A DNA stretch of 64,000 bases from Holacanthus passer (GCA_025331565.1 JAFREQ010000062.1:902501-966500), one strand, 5' to 3'; numbered from the stretch's first letter, positions 42,601 to 57,400 are shown. Translations and numbers: made by a program. The notes: generated by a model not told the origin, from the sequence alone.

Positions 42601-45600
42601 ATTTCAGATAAGATACTCAAAGACAATAATACTGGAACAGCCTGTTCTGTTCCATATTTCATTTAACAACTTCTCAAAGTATTTTCCTCCCAGCTTTCAG
42701 AGCCTATAGGGGTTATCTCAACCCAAACAATAAAGACATCCATTTCATGAGTATCCCCGATTTGTCCAAAACTAGAACTTGTAATAAAATCTCATAATTT
42801 ATCACCTCACACCATCTGCCTTGGAGCCTACCTCTCGCCGCTTGGCCTCATTCTTGCGGTACTTGGTGAACAGATGACACAGTATGTTCGCGCAGCAGCA
42901 GGCCACGTGCACCAGAGGACCCTCCTTCCCTAAGCTGAGCCCGGAGGAGACGGCTAAAACCAGGGTGATGGTCTTGATGATCAGGGTCCACTTGCCCAGG
43001 TAGCCGCGGATGATGAAGCCGCTGAGGATGGTTTTAATCTGAGAGAGACGGAGAACAGTGTGTTTGCATGTGCATGGATTAGTTTGTGTTTGTAGAGACG
43101 AGGAGGATATATTTGTGGGTGTTTATGTTTGGGAGGGATCAGTTTAGATATGCGTGTGTGAGAGTATTAACCAAGAGAAAGCAAGAGTGTAAATATTGAG
43201 GGAAGGGAAGGAGAGAAGTTTGCGTTGTGGATCTTTCAAATAAGCAGTTAATCTGGTGTGCGTGGGCCCGCTGACCACTGTCTGACCTTTCAGCGACGGG
43301 AGGAAGAGCAGGACTCAAGTTCCATGAAATTACGGATGAGAGCAGGAGGGGGAGAGAGAAAGAGTTTGTGTGTGCAGGGAGGAGTTGTGTTTGTGTTTTT
43401 CTTGTGTGTATATGAAATGTGGGAATCAGTTTGGAGAGGTTGGTGTTCACATAGGTTTTCCACTTGTATTTCTGAAGTGTAAGCAAATCCTGAGCTTTTC
43501 ACTTCCTCAGAAATAACAAGTGAAAGAAAAGAGATTAAGAGAAAGTAAACACTGACGGCAGCAGAGAGGATGGAGGGAGAGCAGCTGGACTTTCAGGTTC
43601 AGTTTTGCTGTTACAAAAGTACCTATATTGACAAAATTGATGATGAAAATAATTGTTAATTGCAGCTTAACACAAACGAAGCTACAGATAAAAACTGTAA
43701 AAGCAAAGTCTTTTAGAGAATTTTGTCAATTTTCAACATTCCTGTCCAAATTCAAATTATCCAAATTATTCCTGCAGCTCTGCCTGTGGCTTTTATTCAA
43801 AGACATACAAAACAGAAAAGGAAAAAAAAACACACAAGAATAATAACAAGTAATTATGTGGGAACAGAAATCCTGTTCATCATCCTGTCCATGAACAAAC
43901 ATGCATTATTAAAGCAAACAATAAAGATATTAAATATAAAATGAAGAAAAAATGAAGAGAGGAAATGAACTTGTTTATGTATAACAAATGGTCTGTTGGT
44001 GGATTAATGTGTCAAATGAGGAAGAAATACTAATACTTAAATATATTATCATAAGGAATGCAGTTTTACCTCTGGTATTCCTGAGCCACATGCGTATGGA
44101 GCGAAGGCTCGGACCAGCGAGACGGCCAGGAGAGAGAAGAGTAAAGCCCAGAAGATGTACATCAGGTAGCTCATTATGTAGGCAAACGCACCCTGCAGGG
44201 ACACACACACACACATTTAAAAATAAATAGACACATAATGTCCTATTAAGCTGTATTTCATTGATGTAGCATCATGGGCTCAGCTGTGGCGCTATCTTGT
44301 GTCATAACAGCTTACAACCAGGAGATGGAACCAAAGCACTGTTAGCACTATTGTCACTGCATGAGAAGTGTTAGTGTGTGCATGAAACTTGTTTTTCTGT
44401 GAATTTATGAGTGAGGGGGAGCAGCACTGAACATGAAATCTTGCTCACCAGCTAACAGTTAAAATGGTTCTCATGCATAAGCAGAAACTCTCTTTAAGCA
44501 CTGACAACAAGTTTGTTTTCAGAAAAGAGTGAGACAATAAAACTAAAGTAGTTAGTAAAGTTAGTTTTCAGATTTCATTGACACATTTGGAGTCAAGATG
44601 TTTGCATTTATTAGTCCAACTTTCCCTCTGCAAACACAGAAACCATTTCCACTCTGGATTTGGTTTGTCAGCACTGGAGCAAAGTTGGTAATGTTCTCCT
44701 ACCTCTGATGTCCCTGTTATGAGCTCGCCCCAGCTCTGCCACTGTGGACACCGGTCCCTCTCCTGGAACGTTGTCTCCTTGGACTTCCAGCAGCAGTGCT
44801 CGTGGTTGAACCAGAAGCCGATGAGACAGATCCCGTCCTTCATGTCTGTCAGCCAGTGGGCCGCGATGTCGATGCCGCCGGCAAGAGCACCTGGACGGGA
44901 GAAGGACGCGTTCAGGTCAAAGAGAACAAGGAGGAAAAGAGAGTTTTGTTCTGTCCAAAAGCAAAAATCTCATGTGCACCCTTGTCATCTGTGCAATGTC
45001 TAAACTTTTTGACTTACCAACATAAAAGAAAATGACCTCCCATGGATTCTAGCCAGCACAATCATTGTCTTTAGAAATGTGTCGCCCTGCCTATTTTCAG
45101 TGCAATGTCAGAGCTATTTTGTAGCTCTCCACCTGCTGTCTGTCACCACATGGGAATTAACTTTCAGCTGATGCAGGCAGCACAGAAACAAGAGGAGAGG
45201 TATGAGCAGGTATGGGCTCTGCCATTTACTGTATAAAGACTACTTACTAACTAAATATTTTCACGCCAGTGTCATTGTACAATTTGGTCGCCACAGATAA
45301 GGAGCACAGTGAACATCAGTGCACAAAAAATAGCAGAAGCGATATCACAGCTAGATATCGCTTCTGCTATTTTCAGATAGTTTGAGTTTTACTTCCTGTG
45401 GCTTTAAGGTTAAACTTGCCAGCCAAATACAAATGAGGTGAGAGGAAGCTGGTTTGCGGTATCTGACATATTCACAAAAATATGTTTAAATATGTTTGAG
45501 TCAAACTGCACGTGCATCCTGGCAGGAGGCGATATAGTAAATGTGAGAATGTGAGGATGAATGTTGGCGCTACCTGACATGAGTCCCACCAGCAGCATGA

Positions 45601-46433
45601 GCAGCCACCCGGAGAAGGCATCACTGACGCTGTGCAGCAAAGCCACAGTCGACTGCCGGCTCTTCTTGGTGATCTGGATGGAAACAGAGATGAGGAGATT
45701 CATATTAGAACGTTCTTATCATTACATTGTTTGTTTCATATCCTACATCATTTTATTTTACTTGTTACTTTACATGTTACTTTAGGTAATGTACTTTGAT
45801 TTTGTCCAGTTTCTTCAGCTGTCTGCTTGAACATTTGAATTTCCACTGGTGATCATAAACAGATTAGAAACTATCTTACACTGGTTGTAAAAGCAGACCA
45901 GTTTAAAATCAGTGAACTATGTACTCCACTTCAGCAGCTACTCTCAAGAGCAAAGTACATAACCTCAATCCTCCAGCTTTAATGTGAGAATCTAAATATA
46001 AACGCTAAGCAGGGCGTGAAGAGGAAGATTGTTCTGTTAGAGTGACCACAGACCAGAATTTGCCACACTAAAAGATTTATATTCGTGTGTTGACTATAGC
46101 TTTGATACCCAGGGAAGATTCTTCACCTCATTACAGGCCTGACAGTGAAGCAAACAGCTCTTTGTGCTCAATAACTATGATCTAGTTAAGCTGTTTACAT
46201 GTTTTCCTTTCCTTAAAAACACATTTCCCCGTACCTCTCTGTGTCTGTCGCGGTCCTTGCTCTTCTCTCTGACCCAGTCGATGGTGTTGAAGTCTTCGTA
46301 GGTGCCCAGTCCGGGCAGCGGGTCCTCCAGGGGGTCCACCAGTTTACTGGGGCCGTTACCGTTCATACCGGCTGCTCTGCTGCTGCTGTACTCCTCATAG
46401 CCTCCTGTGAGAGAGGGAGGGAGAGGGAGAGGG

Positions 46434-46464
<31 letters not shown>

Positions 46465-49400
46465 GGATTTGAGATGCACATTAACATCCTCACAAACTGA
46501 ACACCAGCCTCTTGCTTGTTACCACATTGTTGTTGTGTTTTGGAGTTATTCAAATATTTTATATATATCCTTTATTTACCAAGGTGAAAGTCTCAATGCG
46601 ATTAAAATCTTAAAACAGCTGGAACAAACACAAACAGACAAATACAACATGACAAACGAGTTAACACAATGTCCTATTAACATGCAAAACCAGGTCAAGG
46701 ACAAAGAAACAGTTATGAAGCCTAAACCGGTTGTGAGAAGAGGTCGTCAGTGAATGAACGAGACAAGCGTGTGATCTCCTTCACACAGAGAGGTACAGAA
46801 CTCCAGCAGTGTTTCCCACACATATACTATTGTACATCACTGCGCCCAGCGTGAAGCGATGTCAGCATATTTCAACATATACACGAAATAACACCCACAC
46901 TATTATGTAGAATCTGCACAATCTTAGTCAAGAGCTAAACAAGACAAAAAGCCCTGCAGTGTTCATTCCACCTTAAAACACAGAAGTGTTGGACGTAGAG
47001 CGCAACATACAACTGATTTCACTTCCCTTTGAGACTGAGCATTGAGCCAAAACATGGATGAATGGTGAATATGATTATTGGTGCTAAATGTGAGATCATA
47101 TTTGGGTCCAATGTCCTAATAAAGCATCCTGTGGAGAATCTGTCCAGAACAAAGAGCTCACTGGACACATGGACCAACTCACTTCAGACACTACTGACAG
47201 CAGAGCAAGGGATCTTAATACAAAGCTAATCTGGAACATAATAAAAAATAAAATAACAGTATAATTGCTGTGAATGAATCGCTTAACAAGAACAGGTGCT
47301 GCCCTCCAAAGATGGATATGCAGCAGCAGCAATCACACACACACTCACACACACACTCACACAAGCCTTGAGAAAGTGCTCGCAGAAGCAAATCCACTAT
47401 TATTGCTGAGTTTTGTTACTGAGTGAAGAAAATGGGCACAAACAAGCAGCAGCAGAGAATGTGCATTGTAACCTACTGCTGTGATATTGATAACACTATT
47501 CTCAACAATACTGTATTGACAAGTATTTTTCTGGCAAAGACACACAAGGCCATGAGATCGACTTCATTCTCTCAACAGAAGAGCTTGAGTACGTGGCAGC
47601 ACCTGAGCTACTGTCAAGACAGCAGCGACCAATCAAAACCAGCTCCGGGCGGAAACAGGAAACAACACAGGAAGTGTTGTCAGACCTCTTTTCATTCATT
47701 CATTCATTCATTTCATTCACACAGACAGGAGACAAGTCATTATGGACCAGAGCTGAAATAAAATGTGTTTTCATTTGAGTATTAATGGAAAACATAAATA
47801 AAAATTTGATACTTCAAGAAAGTCAAATAATCTGTTTCTGGAAAGAGCTGATACTGAGAGAAGAAACTGATTATTATTTTATCATTGACAACTACTGAGC
47901 CACAGTAAAGTTTGCAGACCATAATGCACAGACATGTTTCCACAGGACAGTAACATTCAAACACAACCAGGAACTCCTTTACATTTTATAATGCTAAAAT
48001 CTTGATCGACACCATCTTTGCCACGTTTCTAACATGACACAGAGGAAGGAGAATGTTGGAGCACTTCTACACCTGAGCTGACAAGTTAGACTAGTTTTAA
48101 ACGCCAAGAATGTTCTGGGTGACACATCTCGACATCAAACAGCTGCTGGGAATACATGTGTACATTTATATCAGTGCTTCATCTTGTTCTTCTTTCTGGC
48201 AGCTTCAATAGCAGCAAAAAACGAGAAACAGAAAACCGAGATGCCTTGCTCCCAGGCTAATCTGCAGCATCTAGTGTGGCTCGAGGTGACTACGCATGTT
48301 CATTTCTTCTGCCAGGTCATCCGTCCTTCGCTACAAAACTGTCTCAACTTACACAACACATCAGCGTCTACAAGGTTACAAGACAGGAGTCAGCTGATGG
48401 TAATGAATCCTATAATGTAACCAGAGACTTAATAACTGTCACACTCTGTTTTCATTTTCGATTAAGCCATTTTGTCGCTTAATTCGTATTAAAGCTGTTA
48501 TTTACCTGTCGCTCTTAAATCAATTAGCCTCGCTGTGAAATGCATGCTGGGATACGCTGCAGGCCCCTCGTGACCCTTCACAGGAACGGCCAAGTGCAAC
48601 GAATGAATGAATGGATGGAAAATGTTTGGGCGGCTATTGGCCACATCCGGCTATTCTTTACTGAGGAGCTTTTATTCAATATGGTGAATATGGCAGATGA
48701 GAGAGTTTGATATCGTTCTGTCTGCCAGCCAAAGAGACAGAGGAAATTACACCCACCATCTTTGACCTTTGACCTTCTATCACAGCATGAATCTTTTTTA
48801 AAATCAACAGATTTCTCTGTTTTCCAGCTGTGGATGACAGTAGTAAATGTGATTATTATTCAAAGAGTAACTTAAGAGAACTCAAACAGTAGAATTAACG
48901 TAGAAACCATAAAGTCTTAAATTACTTTCTTAAATCACCACTAATCTTCTAATTCTTCCTCTAAAAATTCTGTGTGGAAACATTCAACAATTCAATGTAA
49001 ACTCATGCAGATTTGACCTGAAGTTTATGGTCTGTTTTACTGAAATCTAATAACAGCACAACACACAATGCCAAAGATTTTTTTTAATGAGTAAGCATTA
49101 AATACAAGATGAAATTTAATGTATTGTATTTTGTTGAAAAGGTTGTTGAAACCACTCACTGTGACTGTGACTTTGCACCGTATTCATGCCAGTCGAGAGA
49201 GAGAAAGAAATTACAATCACACAACCCAAACACACACGAGGAAAATAACACGAGTATAGGAAATTCAACAAAAACTGGAGGGTCACATCTGACACACGGA
49301 CACACAGAAGCTAAGCTCAGTTCAACCTCAGCTGTTTCTTCATGATGTATAGAAAATGGACCAAACAGCCTCTGTGACCCCAAACACGCATGAAGTAGGA

Positions 49401-51418
49401 AATACACCACACACACACACAGATAAGAGTGTTTGGATTTCATCGTGTATCTGTTGCTGTAGACCTGTGTCAAACACACCAGCTTACACAGATGTACACA
49501 CACACATCGAGCACTGAACAGGTCTATTTCTGTCGCTGCACTACAGAAACATTAACCACATGACTCAGAGCCCGATGGGTCACAAATGGCCTTAATGATT
49601 AAACTCCACTGTGTTAAAGTTGTCAGCAAGAACACAACAGGTAGAGGAAGCTGCAGTGAAGGTGCTGAAGAACTTAAAACACGCAACTTGTTCTTCAGGC
49701 ACGACCTGTGTCAGCAGTCTGACAAGAGATGACGACAGGCTGTCTTCGAACCTTAGACATTTAGAACGATGTTGTTTATGACAACATGAGAGCAAAGTGC
49801 ACACTTTATCAAACAGCAGCAAGAGAAACGAAGGAGCTCCACACGACGCTCTCGTACAAACTCTCTCTCAGTCCCAAACTCACCATTTTCAACTAAAACC
49901 TCCTCGTCCAGCTGCGTAGTCCAGCACTTCCAGGCCATGTCTCATTTCTGTCCCCCAAAACTCAAACTGCAAATCTCTTCCCTCCTCTCAACTCCTCGAG
50001 GAAGTGGACTGCAACAGAGCTCTCTCTCATTGGCCAGAACGCTCTGGAAATGTGCAACAATTGGCTAATCTGTCTGAGGACTGGATGATGATTTGCTGAG
50101 CTGGTGGGGACTGTTTTTACGGGTCCTGAGTGCTCATGAGCTCCCTCTCTGATTGGCTGAGTTGGTTCGCTGCGTAAAAATGAGGTCACTTGTGTTTATA
50201 AGATCTTGACCTTTTGATTCCTGTGGGGCTGTGATAGTTTTCAGGAAAGATAGGAAAAGAGAAAGGATGTGTGATGCAAAGGACTGTGTGACATGGTCAG
50301 GCTGCGTGCATATTTACTGTCAGTTCAGTCCATTCTGGGAAAACTCTCCTCTTGGATATTAAATACAGGAACGCTCCTGGCTGGCTTATGCAAACATGAA
50401 TAAATAAACAAAAATAAATGAAGGTAATTTTTGAACATAGTGACATTAAGTTGTCTAAACTATGAATCTACACTGTTTCTAACCCTGCTCTGACCTCAGG
50501 AAGAGTTTGGTAGCCTCGCTTCCTCTTACACAAAAGGTCTGAGTCAGACCTCCATGAGATATACAGTGCTGTGTATTTAAAGTAGATAGGGCTAAACCAC
50601 AGTCAAATTCCTTTACCTGTTTAAATTGAAATGTTGGGACTGAACTGTGGCCACTATTTTACCCCTCCCTTACTTGGAAAAATTCTCTAAAGCTAAAAGT
50701 TGTAATAGTGGAAAAGGCAGCTCTGCAAACAAAGAATGATGTGATTGGACTTGCACTTGAATATTAAACGCCTGAAAAAGCCTGTTTATTTGTGCCTTGA
50801 GAAAAACGAATGAATTAAACAGGTTCTTTCAGTTGACTGCAGAAAGTTGATTACCTTAACTTACCTACTTGTAAGGTGCATGGAGAGAGAATACAATGGG
50901 TCAAATCTCCAACAACAGTTGTAGCATTGAGAGTAAATTTGTTGTGAGATCTTTCAGTTTAGCTTTGGACAATTCTGGTGAAGGCTTGTTCCCAAACAGC
51001 CTCACAATAAAGTTGCTCTCACAGTTAACAGGGACAACAAGAAGTTAAAGCTGGTTCTACGCAGTTCAAAGCATCCATCTACTTTGTGTAATGTCCAAGG
51101 AGCTGAAGCCAATCCCAGCATGCACCGAGTGAGAGGCAGGGTACACCCAGCACAGGTTTGCCAGCTCATAAACAAACACGGGCGTGCTGATGGGAAAGAC
51201 AGTGATAACACGGTGGTGCTGACAAATCTGTGGCACAAGAACAACCAGACAGCAACTGCAACTTCAAACGTCAAAAACAATCCCAGCTTCATTTCAACGT
51301 GTGCAGTGCAAACTGATCCAGCGTTAGCAGTCCTCAGAAAATGGGTCAGCAACACAGAGTCCCTGGAGCAACTCTGCTTGTTTCCAGCAGGGGATGTCAT
51401 GCTGAGCTCAGCACTGTG

Positions 51419-51477
<59 letters not shown>

Positions 51478-54400
51478 TGAGGGGACAGAGCAGACTATAG
51501 GCTTACATTTTCACAGCATATCAACACACACAGATCCTTAATTCTACACAGAAAGCTGGAAAATTCAACCCGCTCGCTTTGTCATATGACCGCGGCGCTG
51601 TCTGCCAAAACCTCCACAGTTTGTTATCTACTGCAGAATGATTTGCACACACACGCACAAAACAGGCTGACAGAAAAACACACACACACATGCTGTCTCC
51701 AGTGAGGGTTCGAACCTTGGACTCCTGAGGTCTGGCTGCCATGGGAATTAGCGTCTCATGTGACCCCCATGACGCTTGGCGACTCCAGGGCCGTGCTAAT
51801 GTCGGGACCGCCGTTACTTTGCCAAAGCCCAGATTTTAAATCATATTTAGTGGGTCAGAGGAAACTGAATAAAGAAGGAATGTGCATCTCTGTAGTTGAT
51901 TCAATTAAATTTCATGTCCGCAAGACGTTTTCCACATGAGGATGTGATGCAACTGTCCTGCTGGAAAACTACAGAGAGCTTCACAGAAACCCGTCTCGGA
52001 TGTTACAAGACTTCTGAAGAATTTTTTATTAAGTCAGGATTTCCTCTCATTGATCTTTTGTTCGAGTGAACCACAACACAGCCCAAACTAATATAAAAAG
52101 TTGAAGTAGACACTTGAAATTGGAGTCATTCATCACAGCTATCTGCAGTGTTCTGTACAGCCAGGAGAAATGTCTGCTTTATCACTACAAAACAGACTTT
52201 AAAACAATTTTAGCAATATGCCTTTATCATAACACGAGGATGAGTTCTGAACCCGAACAGTTCTGACTGAAACGTGTGCAGCATGAAGTCCTGAAATTCC
52301 ACTGCTTGATTCTTAGGCTTGTGAACAAATTCCACAATCAGATATTTCCTGATCTAAAACTGATTTTTATCACATTTTATTTAAGGAAAAGTTCTCCATT
52401 ACTTAAAGATGGAATAAGTAGTTTGTCACATTTTTTCAATAAAAAAAAAAAAAGATAAAAAAGATAATCCGTAGATTAACAGATGATATTGTTTGCAGTC
52501 CTACTTCAAACGATACTCGGAGCCCTACATGACACCATGACACCTCCACCTCAGTGAGCAGCTTAAACTTTGCCCACAGCATCTTAACAGAGGATTTCTG
52601 GCCTCACGAGTGATCTCAGCATCAAAAGGCTTTTGTCTTAAATTTTATCTCAAACAAAACCTCATAAACTCAATGTGAGATTAAAAGCTCAAGGTTGTTT
52701 TCAGTGGCGATGACGGCGACTCCTTCAGTGTTTGAGTCACACCTTTTAAATGTTCTGTGAGCACGATCATGACCACATAGCTGCTACTGCCTGTTTTAAA
52801 TGAGGGAGAGAAAATGAATGACACCGTCTTTTGTATGCAAGAGTCGTCCCTGTGGATTAATAAAGTTAACCTCGAACTGAAGCACTGGATCATCCTGAGA
52901 TTTACCGGCATGTCTGTGTGACTGTATGAATGTGAAGAGGGCTGTTGTTGTGAAAGGGAGCAAATCTCTTCCTCCTTGCAAGTTGGAGGAGGATTTTATT
53001 TTTTTTACCATGACAGATGGACAGCTGTTGTGAAATTCACGGCTTTCATAATGTCCATGGTTGACCTTTACTCAACCCGCTTTCTGCAGAAGTCGGTGAA
53101 AGGAAACAGCTCTTATAATCACAGGTACATGTTTCACTTCACAGCTCATTGGTCTCCTCTCAAAATCCGCTCTCACCATTCAAGCGTCAAATAAACAGCT
53201 GCCCTTCCCATTATTCAATTGACCATTCACTCATCTCTTGTCCATTTTCTCCCCTCTTTCCCATTTTACACAGTTGCCACATGCGACCCAGTGAAGTAAA
53301 CATTGTGGTCTTTTAGAAAAGGCTGTACCCAAAGCTGTGACTCATTCCCTGTCAATCATTACATCCTGCTGACAGCCTGACTAAGACAGTCCACTGCCAA
53401 CAACGGCAGCGCCGAGGGGACGTGATGTCAGTTTAACAAGCAATAAAAACAGCATTGGTACAATAATCCTCATTTGTACAACAGCGGTGATAAAGCAACA
53501 GGAATGAATTTACACAACTGGGCAATAAAAAGAGCAAAGTAAGCAAACCACAAAACATAAAAGCACCTCATAAAACCAAGAAAGAGAAAATCAAATTTAA
53601 CACGCTACTTCATCGTATATCCCAATTCACTCAATACTTTCTGAACAATCAAAGATTATCAACTAGTGTTTCTACATAAAGTTGGGATTTAGTGTGGCTT
53701 CTCTTCACTTCATGTTGCTTTGTGCTTTATCATCTTGGTGGGAAATTCCCTCGTTTCCAGTTTTTTCCAGATGTGGATTTTGTGGGATTTTTTCCTTCTC
53801 TTCAAAGTTGTATGAGATCCAACTGAATTTTTAAACTGTTTTGCTTTACTATAGGTTTTCTTCTCCTTTTGAGACTTTATACTTGTTACAGGCGATACAG
53901 AAACTTCATTCTCACTCAAACCTGAAACATGAAAACCTGAAAAAAAAAGCTGTTGTTATGGCTCCATGTTTCAAGAGGCTGAAGCTCCTTCGACTCTCTC
54001 TGCTTCTTCTTGTCAATAAAACATTAAACTGCAATGATGGGGTCAAGTGGTGTCATGAGTCAACACTTGTAGATGTTGGTTAGTACAAACATTTTCAGAA
54101 AAACAGCATGGGCTCAGATTTAACCTTCATCAATAAATGGCCAGATTAGGTGTGAGGCTGTAAATGGTGCCTGCATAGTTGAGTCTGAATGCATTTTTGC
54201 TGTTATCAAGCGCCGCTATCGTCTCCTTTCCGTCTTTTTGTTCTTCAAAACACAGAAATAACACACAGGCGGCAAAGCCAGACGGCAAGGACAAGCGGTA
54301 ACATGCTCACTTCCCTCAGAGGGCAAAGAATTTCATGTGATAAGTGGTCTTTCTTTTGATAAACACAACACGCTAACCACTCATCTGAAGGCTAAACCTG

Positions 54401-57400
54401 TTTGGATGCTTCAATCTGTTGAAGCAGGTTTGGACAGAAAGAACCCGCTTCATGCTGCAAATACACTGCAACACAGGCACCTGGAGCCCGTCACCAGATG
54501 TTGACAGAGGGATCAGAGTAGCTTGATATTAATCCCAAGACAGTATTTGGACCAGCAACCCCTCCAAGGCCCAGACTCTCCTCTGCAAACACTGGAGGCT
54601 AATGAGTCCCTGAGCAACAGTTTACACAAGGCTAAACAATTAAGACTGCAGTAAGAAAGAAGACTTGCTTGGCAATGACTTCAAGTGCTCGCTAATGAGC
54701 AGTTAGGGAAACAAAGTGCACTTGTTTCAAGAGGGAAAGAAAAGCAGGAAGTGCCAGCTGAAATACTAAAAAGGCAGGAAATAAAATGCGAGCTGAGATG
54801 ATGTTAATCAAAAGGCTGTTTACTGCTTTCACCAGGACTTCATTCACTTTTATCTGCACGGTGCTCTCTTCGAGCTACGTCTGCCCGCCACAGATAAAAC
54901 CACCCTTTTTTTTTTTGGCTGTCATCCCAAACTTTAATGATGCCTTGCAACCGAAAGCCTCCTGATTTCCCCCAGGCCTGACGCACAATAATATAATCAG
55001 TCTGAGGCCGAGCAGCAAAGCACTTCTGTCAGACATAAACCTTGCAACTCCAGTTCTGCTGATTCTCCTGTTTCTACTTGAACCGAATCACCACACACAC
55101 ACACACACACACACACAGAGTTATGATTTTCTTCCACAAACCACCGTGTAATTTTAAAAAGTACATGGTTGTCATTTTAAAAACAAGGCTGCGTTTATTC
55201 GCTCCCCAAAAAAAGCTGACGGAGTGGAAACACACGCTTCAACCCAACTGAAGCTCCATCCATTGAGAGAAAAATCTCGTCTCCAGACTTCCTTCCTGTT
55301 GGCACAGTCTTATCTGTCTGTGTCCACTAGTAGGAGGGTGTCAAGTTGGTGACATCAGTAGTAACCAGGCAGCTGACAGCGTTGTTTGACAGTGTTTCTT
55401 TTTCTCTAGGAAATAAAAATGATTTGTGGTCATATTTTAAAAACAGTCGTATCCTGACAAAAGCAGAGCTCTTTTAATCATATTTTGGCAAAGTAATGTT
55501 TTAACTGGAGAGAAGGACAGATTATTTTTTTTACCAATGTCATGATGATGTCAGCAAAAACCAGGCAATATCTGGTACTACATTTTCCAGAGCACTTCTG
55601 AATGTCTCTCAAATTGCTTTTAATGTGCTGGAAAAATGCTACTGTCTCGTCTGCAGAGAAAATCTGGAAGCCTTGAAGTTGCAGAAGTGAAGAGGAAGCA
55701 CTGCAATGTTTACAGCTACAGCTTCACAAATGAGCTAACTGTTGAAGCAATTCAGGAGTCTCTTGGGATGTTTGTATGAAAACACCTGAAGAACAGACTG
55801 CACCAGCACGAGGCCTTGGTCTACGTATCTGTCTGTTTTGATGAGGGAAGAAAGACTCGTAACAATAATGTGAGAAGACAATATCAGCAGTGACCACTTC
55901 TGAAAGTAGAAGCTCTCCTGCTGTGAGAAGAATTTAAAACTTCTCCACAGCACAACATGACCATAATACACCTGCAGGAGGTCAATGGGATTGATAATCA
56001 ATACCAGTGACTCAGTAATAGTCTTGACAGGAGCTGCAGACTTTAAAAACAGTGACTAAAAACCTCTCTTCTCAAGCCAGAAATGCAAATGACCTGAGCT
56101 CACACAGTGATATATCAAATCTTCACTAGACATTTCTGTTGGCTCTTTGCTCTAATTGCTAACTTGAAGTATCTCCACACTGAACTGCTGAGGTCTTACA
56201 ATGACGTCATGATGACATAAGCAAAGCAGTCATCAGTCATTAATGTGAGATAAATCTCCCCTCTGGGCGTTGAAAGTTATATCCGGCCATTAGGAGTTTG
56301 AGAGTCACTGACGTTAAGATGACATCATCAGTAACCGGGCAGCCTGGTACAGATGTCACAGCTACTCTCATAAACAATTCTGGCAAGAGAACTCACTTTA
56401 ATGGATGTTTGTATGTTCTGATGTGAAGCAGAATACAGCAAATCAAGTTGTTTCTGTGTTTGTTTGTGTGAGACAGAGACAGAGTGAGCATGTAGTAACA
56501 GATTACTCAGACGCATGACTGCAACTCACTCAAACCATGTGACACACGCTCACTGTACCCAGTGATTACAGATATAAATCTGAGGTTACAATTGAGCCAC
56601 TCTAGCATTTGCAGAGCAGCTTTTTTGAGTGAGAAAACAACAACCTCAAGTCTCTTGTAGCTCTGTTGCTGATTGATAAAGGCCATAAAGCTGAGCAGAG
56701 GAAGGAAAAGAGGTCTGCTGCTCTCAAATCTTTCAGTTCAAACAAAACATGTGCAGGTTCAAAGGAAGACAAGTTTTATTGCTGCCTAGAATTGAATTCA
56801 AGAGCTAGTCAAACAAGTGGGCCATTACTGAAGGGTGAGTAGATAATCTGTCGTACAGGACAGATAAGATGGCAAAATAAGACGGATGTTGTCTGACATT
56901 TATGATAATACTTGACTCAATTCTTCTGTGGTGGGACGACTTTATATGAGCCCTCTGACTTCCTTGCTCCTCTGCACTCTGCTCTATTAATCTTCTACTG
57001 ATGGACATGTTTTATGTCTTTTAAACATGCCAACAAATCAAAACTCCAAGGACAAGTTATTGGTTACACACACTCAGCTCCATTGCAAAGCCAAAACAGC
57101 AGGTAGTGTAAAATTAACCCTGTTGTGCATTAAATTAAAAGACAGCACAAAGAAAGCTGTCACAGCAAGGATGAAATATTACCCCATTATTTTAAGTGGA
57201 TAGTAGATAGCAAACAGGAAATGATGGGATATAAAGACAAAGATGCTCAGTTGGAGTTAAACCACAGACATTACAATTACATGGTCAGTACCTCAAACCT
57301 CCAGGTTCTCCCTTATCTGACTTTTACACAGCTTTATACATGGATTTCCTGACTTCTGGGACCTCACAGACACTACAAATGTCCTCAGCTTGAGTGGTTC

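Noticed and set aside
46241..46753. 170-codon plus-strand open frame
   Set aside because: It is antisense to the clcn5 exon 46404-46235 and then runs through a GA tract; the minus-strand reading gives clear ClC-5 protein.
51700..51740. GGGTTCGAACCTTGG, a perfect-looking tRNA B box
   Set aside because: The T-stem does not pair on either strand and no A box or acceptor stem was found at the right distance. The core word is itself palindromic.
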